64,000 nt of DNA from DATGPD01 sp031423015 (lineage in GTDB: Bacteria > Planctomycetota > UBA1135 > UBA2386): contig JANPER010000270.1 in assembly GCA_031423015.1 (NCBI GenBank), positions 1-64,000 on the forward strand, read 5' to 3'. The notes under the pieces were generated by a model. It was not told where the DNA came from, searched no databases, and was given only the letters and a program-made list of their open reading frames with translations. Numbering within the stretch: the first letter of the stretch is position 1; each line of letters begins with the position of its first letter. Shown piece by piece: positions 61,580-64,000 of the stretch. The position numbers and the translations under genes are program-made.

Positions 61580-62167
61580 TCAACTGATCAACCACCCTAC
61601 CCGGGCGAGCGCACGATGCAGCAGCACGCGCACGGCGGCCTCGCTCCGGCCGAGGTCGCCGGCGATCTCGGCGTGCGACAGGCCGACGATCTTGGCGAGC
61701 GTGATGACGGTGCGGTAGTCGTCCGGCAAGTCCGCGAACACCCGCTCGAGCCGAGCCAGATCCTCGTTGCCGATCGCGACTGCCGTCGGTGAAGCAAACG
61801 ACGCCGGCAGGGACAACGCGTCGCCGCTCGAACCCCCATCTTCCACCCGTCGCTCGACAGCGGGGTGACGCTTCTCCGCGAGCCAATAGCGATGTCGGTC
61901 GACGATCTTGCTCGCCGCCTTGGCGAACAGCCACTTGCGAAACTGACCCTCGCCGCGGTACTCGAACCCCGCCATGTCCTCGAGCACCTCGCGACACACC
62001 GACTGCACCAGATCGGAGCACGACTCCCGCTGGGTCAGCAAAGCACCGGCGTGCAGCCGAACGTAGGCCAAAAGTCCGGGCAGGTGCCGCTCGAGCAACC
62101 CATCGATGGCGCTGCCGTCACCCTTGGAAGCGCGCGCCAGCAGCAATTCGCTCGGATCATCGGACAT
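61580..62167 (-). CDS. ECF-type RNA polymerase sigma factor
   Basis: The 195-residue sigma70-family factor has region 2 (AYVRLHAGALLTQRESCSDLVQSVCREVLEDMAGFEYRGEGQFRKWLF, about 34-82). Region 4 reads LPDDYRTVITLAKIVGLSHAEIAGDLGRSEAAVRVLLHRALARV (about 147-190). It would direct RNA polymerase to a small regulon. The DLVQSVC and GEGQFRKWL patterns fit planctomycete ECF groups linked to Ser/Thr kinases. It is divergent from such a kinase at 62256. No anti-sigma gene is adjacent. Confidence 0.9.
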   Translation of the reverse strand: MSDDPSELLLARASKGDGSAIDGLLERHLPGLLAYVRLHAGALLTQRESCSDLVQSVCREVLEDMAGFEYRGEGQFRKWLFAKAASKIVDRHRYWLAEKRHPAVERRVEDGGSSGDALSLPASFASPTAVAIGNEDLARLERVFADLPDDYRTVITLAKIVGLSHAEIAGDLGRSEAAVRVLLHRALARVGWLIS

Positions 62168-62255
62168 GTAAGTCGACGGCTCGCCACTTCGTGACGCGCC
62201 ACGAGACATCGGCGCGGCAGTGTAACGTCTCGACTCCCCCCGCGGTCTGTGCGCG
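62168..62255. promoter_or_regulatory. Shared divergent promoter region of sigma factor and kinase
   Basis: The 88-bp gap contains the inverted pair cgagac (62202-62207) and gtctcg (62227-62232), 19 bp apart. Each could be an ECF-type -10 (CGTCTC-like) or operator half. Direct autoregulation by the sigma factor is possible but unproven. Confidence 0.4.
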
Positions 62256-64000
62256 ATGTCCGATAACGACGCCCAAGCCATCGTCGAAGACCTGGTCGCA
62301 GAGTGCCTCGCGCGTTTGCCCGACGCAGGCGAAGCGGCCGTCGAACTCGTATGCACCGGCCACCCCGAGCACATGGCAGCCGTGCGCCGGGTGTTGCGTT
62401 CATTGACGCGCGTCGGCCTGGTCGGCGACGGCGAGCCGATGCGGCTGGTGGCAGCGCGGCCGCAGCTGGTCGGCGAGTACCGGCTGCTGCGTTGCATCGG
62501 AGGCGGCGGCATGGGCGAGGTCTACCTCGCCGAGCAACCGCGGCTGAAGCGGCACGTGGCCCTCAAGCTGATCCGGCACTCGCTGGCGCTGTCGGCGAAC
62601 TCGCGCGCGCGCTTCGCGCGCGAGATCGAGGCGATCTCGGCGCTCGACCACCCCGGCATCTGCCCGGTGTTCGACGCCGGCGAGGTGGACGGCATGGCAT
62701 ACCTTGCCATGCGCTACCTCGAAGGTGAGTCGCTGGCAGCGCGCATCGAGCGCGCGCGCGCCGCGCGACTGCCGCCGGCAGCAGCGCTCGACGTCGCCGC
62801 TCTGATCGAGAAGACGGCGCGCGCCCTCCACCATGCCCACGAGCGCGGTGTCGTGCACCGCGACGTCAAGCCCGCCAACGTGATGATTGCGCCCGCCGGC
62901 GACCCGGTGCTCGTCGACTTCGGGCTGGCCCAACTCGCCGACAGCGCCGCCGCCGGTCTCACGCGCACCGGCGATCCGTTGGGCACGCCCGCCTACATGG
63001 CCCCGGAGCAGGTGGCCGGCAAGCCGATCGACCGGCGCAGCGACGTGTACGCCCTCGCAGCCACCGCCTACGAGGCGCTGACGTTGCGCTGTCCGCACGA
63101 GGCGCCGACCCGCGAGGCCTTGTATCGCGCCATCCTCGACGGCGAGGTCGAACCGGCGTCGCGCCACAACCGCCACGTACCGCGCGACCTCGACGTCGTT
63201 CTGGCGACCGCGCTCGATCCGGATCCCGACCACCGCTATCAGACGGCGCTCGACTTCGCCGAAGACCTCGGGCGGGTGCGCGCGAAGCTGCCGATCCGCG
63301 CCCGACCGGCGCCCTGGCCGCTGCGCGCTCGGCGCGTCGTGACGCGGCACCCGGTGTTGAGCGTCGCGCTCGTCCTGCTGGCCGCCGCCCTCGCCGTCGC
63401 GATGGTGCTGGTCGAACAGCTGCGTCGCTCGCTTCGCCGGGCCGAAGCCGTCGCCCTCGCCAACGCCTCGGCCGACGCCGAGCAGAAGGACCACCTATTG
63501 GCCCTGCAGATGGCCGTCGACGCCGTGCGCCGGCTGCGCGTCCCGGAGACGGTCGCGCAACTCCACCGCTCGCTCGGCGCGGCCAACGAGCGTCTCGCGA
63601 TCTCGGTAGCACAGCCGCGCGCGGTGGCGATCTCGCCGCACACTGGCCGCATCGCAGTCGGCGCGCTGGACGGTCGCGTGCGCGTGTTCACGACCAATGG
63701 TGAGCTGTCGGTCGAGTTCGCCAACGCCACCGGCCCCGATGTCGCCATCAACTCGCTGGCGTTCTCGCCGGCGGATCCCGAGACGCTGCTGGTCGCCGGA
63801 CGCGACAAAGCTGTGCGCATCTGGCAGCTCACCGGCGAGCCGCCCAAGCCGGAGCTCCGCTGCGAGCTGGCACACGACCGGGCGGTCGCGCGCGCGGTGT
63901 TCGCTCGCGACGCGCGCTCGATCGCCACCGTGGAGGGGCCCGGCCTTCTCTTCGACGCCGCCGGCGGTCCCTGGAAGCTGCGGCGGTGGGACCTCGATCG
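62256..64000 (+). CDS. Membrane Ser/Thr protein kinase with C-terminal WD40-like repeats (cut by window end)
   Basis: At least 581 codons are present without a stop. After an N-terminal helical region come the PknB-type kinase motifs: glycine loop CIGGGGMGEVYLAE (about 78-91), VALKLI lysine, catalytic HRDVKPANV (about 200), DFGLAQ (about 221) and GTPAYMAPEQ. A membrane helix (VLSVALVLLAAALAVAMVLVEQL, about 367-389) and helical linker precede beta-propeller repeats (AVAISPHTGRIAVGALDGRVRVF, SLAFSPADPETLLVAGRDKAVRIW). Kinase inside and propeller outside fits one pass. ATG 62256 gives MSDNDA, similar to the neighbouring sigma's MSDDPS. Confidence 0.93.
   Translation, partial: MSDNDAQAIVEDLVAECLARLPDAGEAAVELVCTGHPEHMAAVRRVLRSLTRVGLVGDGEPMRLVAARPQLVGEYRLLRCIGGGGMGEVYLAEQPRLKRHVALKLIRHSLALSANSRARFAREIEAISALDHPGICPVFDAGEVDGMAYLAMRYLEGESLAARIERARAARLPPAAALDVAALIEKTARALHHAHERGVVHRDVKPANVMIAPAGDPVLVDFGLAQLADSAAAGLTRTGDPLGTPAYMAPEQVAGKPIDRRSDVYALAATAYEALTLRCPHEAPTREALYRAILDGEVEPASRHNRHVPRDLDVVLATALDPDPDHRYQTALDFAEDLGRVRAKLPIRARPAPWPLRARRVVTRHPVLSVALVLLAAALAVAMVLVEQLRRSLRRAEAVALANASADAEQKDHLLALQMAVDAVRRLRVPETVAQLHRSLGAANERLAISVAQPRAVAISPHTGRIAVGALDGRVRVFTTNGELSVEFANATGPDVAINSLAFSPADPETLLVAGRDKAVRIWQLTGEPPKPELRCELAHDRAVARAVFARDARSIATVEGPGLLFDAAGGPWKLRRWDLD

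Overview
The window is GC-rich, gene-dense bacterial chromosome. Planctomycetota is the best guess, by inference: an ECF sigma factor sits divergent to a Ser/Thr kinase with C-terminal beta-propeller-like sequence, and there are an NPCBM/NEW2-type protein, a zincin-like secreted protein, a HEAT-repeat protein, two GroELs around one GroES, and secreted proteins of no known family. No rRNA gene or CRISPR array is visible. Two tRNA genes (Lys-UUU and Arg-UCU) both encode CCA.

Layout. 1-3.8 kb: an intact IS1634-like insertion sequence, then a type IV AbiEi/AbiEii toxin-antitoxin pair with an AT-rich operator region. 3.9-8.3 kb: a polytopic membrane protein, a secreted protein coupled to a small anchored protein, and a stand-alone DGQHR (DndB-like) gene. 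8.4-14.9 kb: a secreted M1 peptidase and the argR-argC-argB-argD-argF operon, headed by a long palindrome that overlaps the argR start. 15.0-20.5 kb: a TolC/MacA/MacB-type export operon. 20.6-27.7 kb: an RNA helicase, then a minus-strand block (NPCBM protein, VWA protein, lipoprotein, MiaE, lipase-like hydrolase). 28.1-33.9 kb: chaperone cluster groEL1-groES-groEL2-dnaJ-grpE-fmdB. 34-41.7 kb: lipoprotein, oligopeptide-binding protein, HEAT protein, the tRNAs, a second small-anchored/secreted pair, and rpmB. 41.8-47.3 kb: S41 protease-tsaD, a zincin-like protein, carA. 47.3-51.1 kb: GspK-like, secretin and OmpH-like genes. 51.2-57.0 kb: one 1917-codon membrane sensor fused to a sigma54 activator. 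57.2-61.4 kb: an NHEJ locus (ku, ATP-dependent DNA ligase, and a BRCT-MerR-TPR protein overlapping the ligase). 61.6-64.0 kb: ECF sigma factor and the kinase, cut by the window end.

Three places stand out. (1) Between ku and the ligase lie a ku gene deleted to 62 bp and a ligase gene cut to about 13 codons. This fits a tandem duplication of ku-lig in which each copy lost a different gene, and the gap now holds a frameshifted nucleotidyltransferase. (2) The ligase overlaps by 4 bp a gene that joins a BRCT-like domain, a MerR-type helix-turn-helix and TPR repeats. (3) The 1917-residue protein joins a CBM9-like sensor, several membrane segments, HAMP, GAF, a degenerate GGDEF, a complete sigma54 AAA+ module and a winged helix. 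The 3' end of tRNA-Arg also carries a near-perfect 31-bp inverted copy of itself.

All assignments come from reading motifs and comparing sequence within the window. No database search was run.
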